Of a stretch of DNA of 64,000 nt, positions 46,443 to 55,089 are shown piece after piece. Where the stretch lies: positions 1,922,001 to 1,986,000 of the forward strand of contig NZ_CP007212.1 in the NCBI RefSeq assembly GCF_001411805.1. Direction: 5' to 3'. The position numbers and the translations under genes were made by a program. The stretch comes from Burkholderia plantarii. GTDB lineage: Bacteria > Pseudomonadota > Gammaproteobacteria > Burkholderiales > Burkholderiaceae. Within the stretch, counting starts at the first letter, position 1. Each line of letters starts with the position of its first letter. Below the pieces are notes generated by a model. The model was not told the DNA's origin and made no database searches. It worked only from the letters and a program-made list of their open reading frames with translations.

Positions 46443-46778
46443 GTGGACTATGTCCGTTATCTGACTGGCCCGCTGTCGGTGTTTGCGGCCGGTGCCGCCG
46501 GCTCGCTGGTGCGGGCCGTCGTGGCACCGCCCGCGAACCGGCGATTGATGCTTGCACATATCGTCATCGGCGCGCTGATGGCGCTATTCGTTGCGCCCGC
46601 CGTCGTCGAGTATTGGCTGCGCGGCAACAGCATCGCGCTGCAGCGCGGCGTGGCGCTTGTGATCGGTATCGCCGGCCCGATCGTCGCGGAAATCGCGATC
46701 CGCGTGATCCAGACGCGTGGCGACGGCGTGGCCGAGGAGATTGTCGATCGTGTGGCGGGAACGGAGGAAAGGAAATGA
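46443..46778 (+). CDS. Holin-like membrane protein
   Basis: The 111-residue product (GTG start) has three hydrophobic segments (LSVFAAGAAGSLVRAVVA; MLAHIVIGALMALFVAPAVV; GVALVIGIAGPIVAEIAIRV) and a charged C-terminal tail. It stands between endolysin and spanins, where a holin is expected. It overlaps the next gene by four bases. The family is not identified by name. Confidence 0.72.
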   Translation: MDYVRYLTGPLSVFAAGAAGSLVRAVVAPPANRRLMLAHIVIGALMALFVAPAVVEYWLRGNSIALQRGVALVIGIAGPIVAEIAIRVIQTRGDGVAEEIVDRVAGTEERK

Positions 46779-47044
46779 GCCCTTTGATCGTGGTGTACGT
46801 GTTGATGCACCTGGCGTTGTGTTCGACGGTCGGATGGCTGTTGATGCTGCCTCAGTCGCCCGCCTGGCGCGCCGTGCTCGGCGTGATCCAGTTCGGCACG
46901 TTGTGGAATCTCGCCGGACTGATCTGGCTCGGCTACAACGACGTCTGGCCCGGCGAGCCGGTGATCACCGGTGGCTTCTGTCTCGCCATCCTCGGCGCGA
47001 TGTTCTTCAAGCGGCCGCTCGCGACGCGCAAGGCGCAGCCATGA
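46775..47044 (+). CDS. Second small membrane protein of the lysis cassette (holin/antiholin candidate)
   Basis: The 89-residue product MSPLIVVYVLMHLALCSTVG... has three predicted helices, the last two around WRAVLGVIQFGTLWNLAGLI and TGGFCLAILGAMFF, and a basic tail ATRKAQP. It overlaps both neighbours by four bases (ATGA). With the preceding gene it may form a holin-antiholin pair; which is which cannot be told. Confidence 0.68.
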   Translation: MSPLIVVYVLMHLALCSTVGWLLMLPQSPAWRAVLGVIQFGTLWNLAGLIWLGYNDVWPGEPVITGGFCLAILGAMFFKRPLATRKAQP

Positions 47045-47604
47045 TGGCGCGCGGTGTGGCCGGCGTGCTGGCTGCCGCGCTGGCAGCCTCGGTCGGCGCG
47101 TATGGCATGCATGTGTTCGATGCGCGTGGGCTCGCTGCGGAGGCGGCGGGGCGCGCGGCCGACGCGCAGCGCCATGAAGCCGAACTGCTCGCGGTCTCCC
47201 AAGCCGCGCTCGACGCCGAGCAGCGCGCGAACGCGGCGCACCAGGCGGCCGCCTCGCGGGTGGCCGTCGCCGATGCGCAATTCACGAAGGAGCGAACGAA
47301 CCATGAGATCGACAATCGTCGCTACCGCCTGGCTCTTGCTGACGGCACTGACCGGCTGCGCGTCGCGGTCCGCGACCATGTTGCAGCCAGTGCCGACGAT
47401 GTGCCCGGAACTGCCTGCGCCGCCAGCATGGACGATGGTGCCGCCGCCGTCGCGGACCTCGACCCAGCGACTGCGCAGCGCGTTTTCGCCGTTGCCGGCG
47501 ACGACCAGCGCGAAATCGACAAACTGAAGGCGCTGCAGGCCTACGTATGTGCAATCCGTGCGGCAACCCCCGGTTGCGAAGACGGCGGGCGATCGACGCC
47601 ATGA
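47041..47604 (+). CDS. Inner-membrane spanin (Rz-like i-spanin)
   Basis: The 187-residue product has one N-terminal helix (VAGVLAAALAASVGAYGMHV) and a long Ala/Glu/Arg-rich coiled-coil periplasmic part. It is the i-spanin that bridges to an outer-membrane lipoprotein and fuses the membranes in the last step of lysis. A second gene, the o-spanin, is embedded in another frame at 47303-47527. Confidence 0.82.
   Translation: MMARGVAGVLAAALAASVGAYGMHVFDARGLAAEAAGRAADAQRHEAELLAVSQAALDAEQRANAAHQAAASRVAVADAQFTKERTNHEIDNRRYRLALADGTDRLRVAVRDHVAASADDVPGTACAASMDDGAAAVADLDPATAQRVFAVAGDDQREIDKLKALQAYVCAIRAATPGCEDGGRSTP
47303..47527 (+). CDS. Outer-membrane spanin (Rz1-like o-spanin), embedded gene
   Basis: The 74-residue product starts MRSTIVATAWLLLTALTGCA: a lipoprotein signal with lipobox LTGC, followed by a Pro-rich mature part (PVPTMCPELPAPPAW). 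It lies entirely inside the i-spanin gene in the +1 frame, as Rz1 lies within Rz in lambda. AAGGAG lies 10 bases before the ATG. Confidence 0.85.
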   Translation: MRSTIVATAWLLLTALTGCASRSATMLQPVPTMCPELPAPPAWTMVPPPSRTSTQRLRSAFSPLPATTSAKSTN

Positions 47605-47805
47605 CAGATGCACCATGGAAGTAGCCGATCCCGCTTATGCAAACAGATCTGCTTGCGAAAACCGTGCCAGCCGCCGTACAATCGCAGCGTTTTCCAAAAC
47701 GCCTGTCGGTCCCAAGGTGCCCAGTTGTTCCCACATTCAATGCCCGGGCCGCTGTGTAACGGAAACGGTGTTTGATCGCAGGCCTGCCATCCTACGGGAT
47801 AGGGC

Positions 47806-47820
47806 GGCCGGTTAGCTCAG
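47806..47820 (+). other. tRNA-like 5' fragment
   Basis: GGCCGGTTAGCTCAG fits tRNA positions 1-15: seven acceptor bases, TA at 8-9, D-stem GCTC, AG. No D-loop or further tRNA part follows. It may be the scar of a tRNA gene. Confidence 0.4.
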
Positions 47821-47856
47821 ACACATCGAAGAATTCAGAAGCGGGTCTAGTTGTAG

Positions 47857-47889
47857 ACGGCGCCAATCGAAAGGTTGGCGCCGTTTTTG
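47857..47889 (+). terminator. Hairpin terminator in the right border region
   Basis: ACGGCGCCAA, loop TCGAAAGG, TTGGCGCCGT and T5. It probably ends transcription of the lysis genes, or of a former tRNA. Confidence 0.85.
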
Positions 47890-48170
47890 TTTGTCATTTT
47901 GCTATCTCAAAATAACAAAGGCTCGATAGCCGCACGCCACTGGATCTCGCTACCTGCGTTGTTTTCCACGCTTCGCAAGCCACGCAGCCGCATTGTTTCT
48001 TTTCCAAAACTAAACAATGGCCGTATACGGCTTTCATTCCGAAAAATGTTGTCTCCAGATCTAGAAATATTGATCTAGAGCAAGTTGTGTGGAAGTAAAC
48101 CAAAGTCTCGTGCGCCAAGGCCGCTATTCTTTGATCGACAGCTGACTTGCCTCGGCTGCCTTGAGTTTGA

Positions 48171-48203
48171 GCCCGCCTCGTCGAAACCGAGGCGGGCTTT
48201 TTT
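48171..48203. terminator. Hairpin terminator upstream of the HxlR gene end
   Basis: GCCCGCCTCG, loop TCGAAAC, CGAGGCGGGC and T6 reading rightwards. It separates the accessory region from the HxlR gene. Confidence 0.8.
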
Positions 48204-48293
48204 ATTTCCGCAGACGATGAGTGGCGGCACGGCCGGTGATCGGCGCATCCGGAGCCGTCGGCGCGAGGCGAGGGCGCTGCCGGCAAGCGCCTC

Positions 48294-48770
48294 TCAATGC
48301 GTGTCGCCAGTGGCCTGCGTCTGTATCCCGGGGCCGGGCAGCAGTTCGACGTCGCGCGGATCGGGCGTCTCGCCGCACTCGGGGCAGATCATCACAGGCC
48401 GCAGCAGCTTGCCGCATGGCTTATGGCGCATCAGCATGGGCGGCCCGGCACCGTCGTCCTTCCAGCGATCGCCCCAGGCGGTCAGCGCCAGCAGCACCGG
48501 ATACAGATCGCGGCCCTTTTCCGACAGCCGATATTCGTCGCGGGGCGGCCGCTCCTGATATCGCTGCTTCACGAAGATGCCTTCGTCCACGAGCCGCGCC
48601 AGCCGGTCGGCGAGCACATGGCGCGTGATGCCGAGCTGCGCCTGGAACGCATCGAAGCGGCGCGTGCCGAAGAACGCGTTGCGCAGGATCAGCATGGTCC
48701 AGCGGTCGCCGAGCACGGCCAGCGTGCGCGCGATCGAGCACGGAAACTCGCCTACGTCGTCCCATTTCAT
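48294..48770 (-). CDS. HxlR-family winged-helix transcriptional regulator
   Basis: The 158-residue product carries the HxlR domain: CSIARTLAVLGDRWTMLILR with NAFFGTRRFDAFQAQLGITR and the wing DEYRLSEKGRDLYPVLLALT. C-terminal Cys residues (CGKLLRP, CPECGE) form a probable zinc knuckle. HxlR regulators respond to aldehydes, quinones or redox stress; the trigger here is unknown. The neighbouring divergent thioesterase gene is a possible target. Confidence 0.9.
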   Translation of the reverse strand: MKWDDVGEFPCSIARTLAVLGDRWTMLILRNAFFGTRRFDAFQAQLGITRHVLADRLARLVDEGIFVKQRYQERPPRDEYRLSEKGRDLYPVLLALTAWGDRWKDDGAGPPMLMRHKPCGKLLRPVMICPECGETPDPRDVELLPGPGIQTQATGDTH

Positions 48771-48930
48771 CGGCAGCCCTCACGCGGTTGGCACAAGTGG
48801 GTCCGATTATAGAACGCTCTCTCGAACCGGCAATTGCTGCGTTGACAGTGTCCAATTCGGCGAAGAATAATGCGTTCTGTTTTGGAACTTACCAAGGTGC
48901 CGGTCTGGCCCGATGAGAAGGAGTGTGCTG

Positions 48931-49368
48931 ATGAAACCGCTCGATTTTTCCGGTATCGACCTGTTGCGCGCGGCGGCGGCGGGCGACGTCCCCGCCCCGT
49001 CGATCACGAAGACGATGCCGATGCGGCTCGACGCGGTCGAACTCGGCTACGTGAGGATGGCGGCACGCGCGGACGAGCGGCATCTGAATCCGCTGGGCGG
49101 CGTGCATGGCGGTTTCGCGGCCACGGTGCTCGACTCGGTGACGGGTTGCGCGGTGCATTCGATGCTCGATCGCGGCGTCGGCTACAGCACCGTCGACCTG
49201 CATGTGACGATGCTGCGCCCGGTGCCGCGCGACGTCGACCTGATCGCCGAGGGGCGCGTGACCCATCTGTCGCGCACGCTCGGCGTTGCCGAAGGCACGC
49301 TCAAGACGCCCGACGACAAGATCGTCGCCCAGGCTTCGGCCACCTGCTTCATTCAGCGGCCCGAGTAA
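48931..49368 (+). CDS. PaaI-type acyl-CoA thioesterase
   Basis: The 145-residue hot-dog fold protein has the family pattern DERHLNPLGGVHGGFAATVL with DSVTGCAVHSM and STVDLHVTMLRPVPRDVDLI. Asn/His in NPLGGVHGG lie at the active site of PaaI-like thioesterases that cleave aromatic or acyl-CoA esters. GAAGGAG precedes the ATG at 48931 by 7 bases. It is divergent from the HxlR gene. Confidence 0.87.
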   Translation: MKPLDFSGIDLLRAAAAGDVPAPSITKTMPMRLDAVELGYVRMAARADERHLNPLGGVHGGFAATVLDSVTGCAVHSMLDRGVGYSTVDLHVTMLRPVPRDVDLIAEGRVTHLSRTLGVAEGTLKTPDDKIVAQASATCFIQRPE

Positions 49369-49515
49369 GCGGCCGGGCGCCGCGACGAAGCGTTGCCGCG
49401 GCGTGCGGGGCTTTCGTCACGATGATGAAAGCCTGCCGTAGGCCGGCAAGGCATTCGCTATACTTCGCTCGTCCCGCGGCGCATCGCCCGCGATCCTGCC
49501 GAACGGAGTATTGCC

Positions 49516-50391
49516 ATGCGCCTCGACGACGAAGCCGAAAGCCAGAATGTCGAGGATCGCCGGGGCGGTTTGGGCGGCGGACGCGGCGCGACGATCGGTA
49601 TCGGCACGCTCGTGGTGGCGCTGGCTGCCTCGTATTTTCTGGGCATCGATCCGCGCGTGGTGCTGCAGGGCGCCGCGGCGCTGCAGGGCCAGCAGGCCGG
49701 GCAGGCGCCCGCGCCGTCGGCGAACCCGTCATCGCGCGCCAATCCCGCCGATGCGCGCGCCGTGTTCACGCGCAAGGTGCTCGGCAATATCGAGCGCACC
49801 TGGAGCGACATCTTCCCGACCCAACTGCAGCGCCAATATGCGCCGCCCACGCTCGTGATGTTCGAGCACACCACGCCCACCGCCTGCGGCACGGGCCAGA
49901 CGGCGATGGGGCCGTTCTACTGTCCGGCCGATCGCAAGGTCTATATCGATCTCGGTTTCTACGACGAACTGCGCCAGAAATTCGGCGCGGGCGGCGATTT
50001 TGCGCAGGCCTATGTGATCGCCCACGAGGTGGGCCATCACGTGCAGAAGCTGCTCGGCATCTCGGACCGGGTCGATGCCGCACGCGAGCGGAGCTCGCCG
50101 ACGCAGGCGAACCGTCTGTCGGTGCGGCTCGAACTGCAGGCCGACTGTTTCGCGGGTGTGTGGGCCCACAACGCGCGGCAGGCGAATCAGCGGCTGATCG
50201 AGCCGGGCGAATTCGAGCAGGGCCTGAAGACCGCGGCGGCGATCGGCGACGACACCCTGCAGCGCCGCAGCCAGGGCTACGTGGTCCCCGACGCGTTCAC
50301 GCACGGCACCAGCGAGCAGCGCGTCGCCTGGCTGCGGCGCGGCATGCAGCGCGGCGACGTGCGCGACTGCGATACGTTCGCCGCACGCTGA
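49516..50391 (+). CDS. Neutral zinc metallopeptidase (YpfJ family)
   Basis: The 291-residue product has one N-terminal transmembrane helix (GATIGIGTLVVALAASYFLG) and an Ala/Pro-rich linker. Its catalytic zinc motif is YVIAHEVGHHVQKLLG (HExxH), and ELQADCFAGVWAHN provides the third ligand. It starts MRLDDEAESQNVEDRRGGLG, the typical YpfJ N-terminus. It is probably membrane-anchored with the protease in the periplasm; the substrate is unknown. Confidence 0.92.
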   Translation: MRLDDEAESQNVEDRRGGLGGGRGATIGIGTLVVALAASYFLGIDPRVVLQGAAALQGQQAGQAPAPSANPSSRANPADARAVFTRKVLGNIERTWSDIFPTQLQRQYAPPTLVMFEHTTPTACGTGQTAMGPFYCPADRKVYIDLGFYDELRQKFGAGGDFAQAYVIAHEVGHHVQKLLGISDRVDAARERSSPTQANRLSVRLELQADCFAGVWAHNARQANQRLIEPGEFEQGLKTAAAIGDDTLQRRSQGYVVPDAFTHGTSEQRVAWLRRGMQRGDVRDCDTFAAR

Positions 50392-50629
50392 ACGGCACGC
50401 ACCCGGCGACGCTTCGCGTGCCGACAAGCGCGCCGCGCCGCGGGCGGATCACCATACGCCGCCTCGCGCCTGCCGCATGCGATAATCCGCCTTTGCCCGC
50501 CAGCGCGTCTCGGCAATGACGCGCTTCGGCCGGCGGCGCCGCGCTTCGGGCTACCGCAGCGCGGACCAACGAAAGCGCGGGCGATCAAGCTCGCCGACCA
50601 CGCCCATGGGACCGCACGCAGCCAAGGAC

Positions 50630-51691
50630 ATGAACACGACCCGCACCTCGACAACCTCTCCGGCCCTCGGCTGGGCGACCTTCGCGCTGATCGCGATCGT
50701 CGGCCTCTTCTACGTGAAGTGGTTCCCGTACTACCACCGCGCATTCGTCGCGGCCGAGCATCATTCGATCGGCCAGTCGATCCTGATGGGCGGCGCGAGC
50801 AGCGCGCCCGCGCCGTCCTGGCATGCGGCGCTCGACTACGCCTGGGCCTACGGCAAGGCGATCTGGCAGGCGATGGTGCTGGGCCTGCTGCTCGGCTCGG
50901 CGATCCAGGCGCTGCTGCCCGCGCAGGCGATCGCGCGGCTGCTGGGGCGCACCGGTTTCGGCAGCGTCGTGGCGGGCGGGTTGCTGTCGCTGCCCGGCAT
51001 GATGTGTACCTGCTGCGCGGCGCCGGTGGTGGCCGGCCTGCGGGCGCGGCAGGCCTCGCCGGGTGGCGCGGTGGCGTTCTGGCTCGGCAACACGGTGCTC
51101 AATCCGGCCACGCTGGTGTTCATGGGCTTCGTGCTCGGCTGGCAGTGGGCGGGCCTGCGCATCGCGTTCGGCGTGGTGATGGTGTTCGGCATCGGCTATC
51201 TGCTGAACCGGCTCGCGGCGCCGCAAGCGCAGCCGCTCGACGACGCGACGCTCGCACGTCTCGCGGCGGGCCAGGCGGCGGGCGGCAACGCGTTCCGGCG
51301 CTGGCTCGAGATCCTCGCGCGCATGACGCTGCGCCTGATTCCCGAATACATCGTGCTGGTGCTGCTGCTCGGCGCGGCGCGCGCGTGGCTGTTTCCGCAC
51401 GTCGGCGCCGACGTCGGCAACACGGTGCTGTGGATCGTCGCGTTCGCGGTGGCCGGCATGCTGTTCGTGATTCCGACCGCGGGCGAGGTGCCGATCGTCC
51501 AGGCGATGCTCGCGCTCGGCGTGGGCGTCGGCCCGGCGGCGGCGCTGCTGCTCACGCTGCCGCCCGTCAGCGTGCCGTCGATGGCGATGCTGTCGCGCTC
51601 GTTTCCGGCCCGCACGCTCGCGCTCGTCGCGGTGCTGGTGGTCGGCCTCGGCATCGTGGGCGGCTTCGCCGCGGTGGCGCTCGGCTTCTGA
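50630..51691 (+). CDS. DUF318-type permease with CTCC motif
   Basis: The 353-residue inner-membrane protein has about eight helices. Two related half sites occur: GGLLSLPGMMCTCCAAPVVA (first half) and AGEVPIVQAMLALGVGVGPA (second half), typical of the predicted permease family PF03773 that includes ArsP-like exporters. The CTCC motif suggests binding of a soft metal or thiol-reactive compound, but the substrate is not known. An ATG at 50606 would add eight residues. Confidence 0.82.
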   Translation: MNTTRTSTTSPALGWATFALIAIVGLFYVKWFPYYHRAFVAAEHHSIGQSILMGGASSAPAPSWHAALDYAWAYGKAIWQAMVLGLLLGSAIQALLPAQAIARLLGRTGFGSVVAGGLLSLPGMMCTCCAAPVVAGLRARQASPGGAVAFWLGNTVLNPATLVFMGFVLGWQWAGLRIAFGVVMVFGIGYLLNRLAAPQAQPLDDATLARLAAGQAAGGNAFRRWLEILARMTLRLIPEYIVLVLLLGAARAWLFPHVGADVGNTVLWIVAFAVAGMLFVIPTAGEVPIVQAMLALGVGVGPAAALLLTLPPVSVPSMAMLSRSFPARTLALVAVLVVGLGIVGGFAAVALGF

Positions 51692-51801
51692 GTGGCTAGG
51701 CGCCTCGACCGGGCGCCGCGCAGCGGCCGGCTTCGAGGCATGACGAATCGACCGCCGTCGCGATCTCGCGGCGGCTTCTCCCGAAGCAATCAGGATTACG
51801 C

Positions 51802-52224
51802 ATGAAGCAACACAAGATCCATCCGAAACTCGAACAGGCGCTGACGCGAGGCGATCTCGCGATCCGCCAGGCCAATTCCGCACGCGCGACCGCGGTGCTG
51901 AACGCACTCGGCAAGATGATCGTCGAGGCGTCGTCGACGATCGGCGTCGAGGCCAGCATCGACATCCCGCAGGGCGACCGGATCTACGATCCCGTCAACG
52001 GCCTCTGGCCGCAGCGCATGCGCGTGTCGTTCGACGGCCCGGTCGAGGAAGCGGACGAGGAGGAACTGCGCTCGGTGTACCTGCTGGCCGATGATCCCGG
52101 CACGATGTTCCGTGTCGAGTGGCATCGCGCCGACGGCAAGCTCGGCCGCCAGGAAGGCGGGCCGATCGCGACGGTGGCGTTCCTGACCGATGTCGAGATG
52201 CCCTGGGGCGACGACGACGCGTAA
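51802..52224 (+). CDS. Hypothetical protein, 140 residues
   Basis: The product MKQHKIHPKLEQALTRGDLA... is soluble and acidic at the C-terminus (VEMPWGDDDA). It contains IDIPQGDRIYDPVNGLWPQR and RSVYLLADDPGTMFRVEWHR, suggesting an alpha/beta fold. AGGA precedes the ATG. Family not recognised; coding character is good. Confidence 0.65.
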   Translation: MKQHKIHPKLEQALTRGDLAIRQANSARATAVLNALGKMIVEASSTIGVEASIDIPQGDRIYDPVNGLWPQRMRVSFDGPVEEADEEELRSVYLLADDPGTMFRVEWHRADGKLGRQEGGPIATVAFLTDVEMPWGDDDA

Positions 52225-52464
52225 GCAAACGTCACGGTACTCGCCGATGCGCCCACTTTCTCGGGCGCCGGCCGGTATGAAGCCGCCGCGGGATGCATGC
52301 CGTCGAACCACGAGTGGAGCGGATTCGGGTGGACCGCATGCGGGATGCGTTGCACGCAGCCGCATGCGAGGTGTGCTCGATGGAACCGTGCGTGAGACGC
52401 ACGCAACAGAACCGTGCGTGCTCCGCGCCCGGCCCCATCGCACGGCGGCGGGCACGGCTCACGC

Positions 52465-53295
52465 TCAGCGCATCATGCGGCGGCGGAACAGCCAGGCCGA
52501 GACGAGGAAGCCGACCACCGCGTAGGCGGCCAGCACGCCGGCATGCAGCGCGACGTCGCTGGCTGGCCGGCCCAGCATCGCGGGCCGGATCAGGTCGACG
52601 GCGTTCGCCAGCGGTAGCGCGTTGGCGGCGTAGCGCGCGACCGCGGGCAGCTGCGCGATCGGGAAGAACACGCCCGAGAGCAGCAGCATCGGCGTGAGCG
52701 CGAGCGTCTGGTAGAACATGAAGAAGTCGTAGGACGGCGCCACCGCCGTCACGATCATTGTGACGCTCGCGAACGCCAGCCCGGCGAGCGCGATGGCGGG
52801 CACGGCGGCCAGCAGCGACGGAAACGATGCATAGCCGAGCACGCCCGCGACCAGCATGATCGCGGTGCCCGACAACATCGCCTTGCTGGCGGCCCAGGCG
52901 ATCTCGCCGAGCACGATGTCGCCGAGCGCGAGCGGCGTATGCATGATCGCCTCCCAGGTGCGCTGCGCGTGCATGCGCGAGAACGCCGAATACATCGCCT
53001 CGAAGCTGGCCGACATCATCACGCTCGAGCCGACCGTGCCGGCCGCGAGGAACGCGATGTACGACACGCCGTCCACGTGGCCGACCATCAGCCCGAGCCC
53101 GAGGCCCAGCCCGAACAGGTAGATCATCGGATCGGCGAGATTGCCGATCATCGACGCGAACGCGAGCTTGCGCCAGACCAGATAGTTGCGGCGCCAGACG
53201 GCGATCCAGTTGGTCGCGTTGGCGGGCAGCGCGATCGTGAAGCGGGCGTCGCGCGGCCGCGGCGCGGCGGCGGGTGACGAGTGGCCGGTATCCAT
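52465..53295 (-). CDS. nodJ: ABC-2 type exporter permease, NodJ-like
   Basis: The 276-residue product has six hydrophobic helices with the family pattern [20 protein letters not shown] and [24 protein letters not shown] [20 protein letters not shown]. Burkholderia and other betaproteobacteria have NodIJ-like (DRA) exporters outside symbiosis; in rhizobia NodIJ exports Nod factors. No nod genes are nearby, so the name denotes family only. It is downstream of the matching ATPase with 5 bases between. Confidence 0.85.
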   Translation of the reverse strand: MDTGHSSPAAAPRPRDARFTIALPANATNWIAVWRRNYLVWRKLAFASMIGNLADPMIYLFGLGLGLGLMVGHVDGVSYIAFLAAGTVGSSVMMSASFEAMYSAFSRMHAQRTWEAIMHTPLALGDIVLGEIAWAASKAMLSGTAIMLVAGVLGYASFPSLLAAVPAIALAGLAFASVTMIVTAVAPSYDFFMFYQTLALTPMLLLSGVFFPIAQLPAVARYAANALPLANAVDLIRPAMLGRPASDVALHAGVLAAYAVVGFLVSAWLFRRRMMR

Positions 53296-53300
53296 GGCGG

Positions 53301-54215
53301 TCAGTCCTGCATGTCGCGGCCGGTCAGCCGCAGGAACACGTCTTCGAGATTCGCCGGCCGGTGCAGGTAGCGCAGGCCGGGCCGGCCCTTCAGCGTCCGG
53401 GCGAGCGGCTCCGGATCATCCACGTAACAGAACAGCGTCTCGCCGCTGATTTCGGCGCGGGCGACGCGTGGCGCGAGCTCGTCGCGCAGCGCGACCGGAT
53501 CGGTGCCGTAGATTTCCACCACGTCACAGCCGATCTCGGCCTCGATCAGCGCAGGCGGCGCGCCCTCGGCGATCTTGCGGCCCGATTCGACGATGCAGAG
53601 CCGGTCGCAGAGCCGTTCGGCTTCCTCCATGAAATGCGTGGTCAGCAGGATCGTCTTGCCGCGCGCGAGCAGCGAGCGCAGCCGTTCCCACATCAAGTGC
53701 CGGGCCTGCGGGTCGAGCCCCGTGGTCGGCTCGTCGAGCACCAGCACGTCGGGATCGTTGACGAGCGCGCGCGCCAGCGTGAGGCGGCGCTTCATGCCGC
53801 CCGACAGCTCGCCCACCCGCGCATCGGCCTTGCTCTCGAGTTTCGCGAATTCGAGCAGCGACGGTACGAGCTCACGCGCCTGGCCAGCCGACAATCCGAA
53901 GTAGCGCCCGAACACGAGCAGGTTTTCGCGCACCGTGAAGTCGGGATCGAGATTGTCGAACTGCGGCACCACGCCGACGCGCTGTCGCGCATGACGCGCC
54001 CGCTCGGGCACCGGCTCGCCGCAAAGCCGGATCGTGCCGGCGTCGGGCTGCGTGATGCCGAGCAGCATCCGCAGCGTGGTGGTCTTGCCGGCACCGTTCG
54101 GGCCGAGCAGCCCGAAGCATTCGCCGCGCTGCACGCGGAACGACAGATGATCGACGACAAGCCGCTCGCCGAAGCTTTTTTTGACATCGAGGAATTCGAT
54201 CGGAGCGACGGACAT
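53301..54215 (-). CDS. nodI: ABC exporter ATP-binding protein, NodI-like
   Basis: The 304-residue ATPase has Walker [18 protein letters not shown]-loop VPQFDNLD, signature [20 protein letters not shown], Walker [21 protein letters not shown] and the switch His in [13 protein letters not shown]. The sequence [16 protein letters not shown] C-terminal part is that of NodI/DrrA-type exporters. It forms an exporter with the permease downstream. What it exports in this organism is unknown. Confidence 0.9.
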   Translation of the reverse strand: MSVAPIEFLDVKKSFGERLVVDHLSFRVQRGECFGLLGPNGAGKTTTLRMLLGITQPDAGTIRLCGEPVPERARHARQRVGVVPQFDNLDPDFTVRENLLVFGRYFGLSAGQARELVPSLLEFAKLESKADARVGELSGGMKRRLTLARALVNDPDVLVLDEPTTGLDPQARHLMWERLRSLLARGKTILLTTHFMEEAERLCDRLCIVESGRKIAEGAPPALIEAEIGCDVVEIYGTDPVALRDELAPRVARAEISGETLFCYVDDPEPLARTLKGRPGLRYLHRPANLEDVFLRLTGRDMQD

Positions 54216-54432
54216 GGGTGCGCGAAGGGCGAAAGGGGCGGAAGGACATCACGAAGCGGCCATTCTAGTGCATCAGGCCCGATATCGGCCCGAACTTGCC
54301 GCGCCATCGTGCAAGCCTGCACCGCGGCGCGGCAGCCTCGCCCGACAATGGTCTTCGCGTTTTCCAACCCTTGCATCCTGAATTGCGGCGCACGATGATG
54401 AATTGACGACCGATGTCGCAATGGAGGCGATC

Positions 54433-54936
54433 ATGGCCAGTTATCAGAAAATCCTGCTTTGCTACGACGGCACGCTCGAGGGCCGCAAGGCACTGCGTTG
54501 CGGTGCCGATCTCGCGCTCGAACTGAAGGCCGAGACGCATCTGCTGTCGGTGGTCGACATGCGTTCGAGCATCGCGCAGAGCGCCGGGCTGCTGACCGAC
54601 GTCGCCTGCGGCCGCTTCGAGGAGACGGCGCGCGCGATCTTGCAGGAAGGCGTCGACTGGCTGACCGCGCGCGGCGTGCAGGCGCAGGGCCATTTCGCGT
54701 TCGGCTATCCGATCGACGAGATCGCGAATCTCGCCAAGGAGCTTGGTGTGGACCTGGTCGTTGTCGGCCATCGCTGCCGCAGCGGGCTCGCGCGCTGGTG
54801 GATGGGCGCCGGCAACACGCAGCTGCTCGACCGCATTTCGTGCAGCATCCTGGTGGCCTGCGCGTCGTCCGACGAGCAGCGCGAGGAACTGGCGAAGGAA
54901 AAGGAAGCCGCGCTCGCGGCGGCGGCCCACACCTGA
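54433..54936 (+). CDS. Universal stress protein (UspA family)
   Basis: The 167-residue product MASYQKILLCYDGTLEGRKA... has the Usp fold with the ATP-site pattern DLVVVGHRCRSGLARWWMGA and GNTQLLDRISCSILVA (G-2x-G-9x-G(S/T)-type region). GGAGG lies 5 bases before the ATG at 54433. C-terminal Lys/Glu/Ala-rich tail. It is divergent from the NodI gene. Confidence 0.88.
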   Translation: MASYQKILLCYDGTLEGRKALRCGADLALELKAETHLLSVVDMRSSIAQSAGLLTDVACGRFEETARAILQEGVDWLTARGVQAQGHFAFGYPIDEIANLAKELGVDLVVVGHRCRSGLARWWMGAGNTQLLDRISCSILVACASSDEQREELAKEKEAALAAAAHT

Positions 54937-55089
54937 GCATCGACGGACCGGCGGACCGATGGGTTGATCGGCGGGATCGATGAGGTTGAAGCGATGGGTG
55001 AACGGGCGTGCCCGCGAATTCCGTGCCCGTTGTCAGCCGCTTCCGATCGCGCCGCCGACTGCCTTCGGCATGCGGTGGCGCGGAGCGCG

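Larger units (their letters stand above)
47605..48293. other. Right border region of the accessory element
   Basis: This 689 bp stretch holds no convincing gene. It contains a tRNA-like 5' fragment (47806-47820), a hairpin terminator (47857-47889), AT-rich DNA (47890-48110) and another terminator (48171-48203). The base composition change suggests the boundary between accessory and core DNA. Confidence 0.5.

Noticed and set aside
27842..48293. Attachment-site duplication of the tRNA-His 3' end at the right border of the element
   Set aside because: I looked for GGGTTCGAGTCCCATCAGCC again between 47.6 and 48.3 kb and did not find it. Integration in tRNA-His is therefore not supported.
52225..52464. 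Repeated GTGCGTG/CACGCAC motifs between the hypothetical gene and the NodJ-like gene
   Set aside because: The copies are short and irregular with no consistent spacing. No CRISPR-type repeat-spacer pattern occurs here or elsewhere in the window.
52465..54215. Symbiosis role for the NodI/NodJ-like exporter
   Set aside because: No other nod gene is present; this exporter family is common in non-symbiotic betaproteobacteria.
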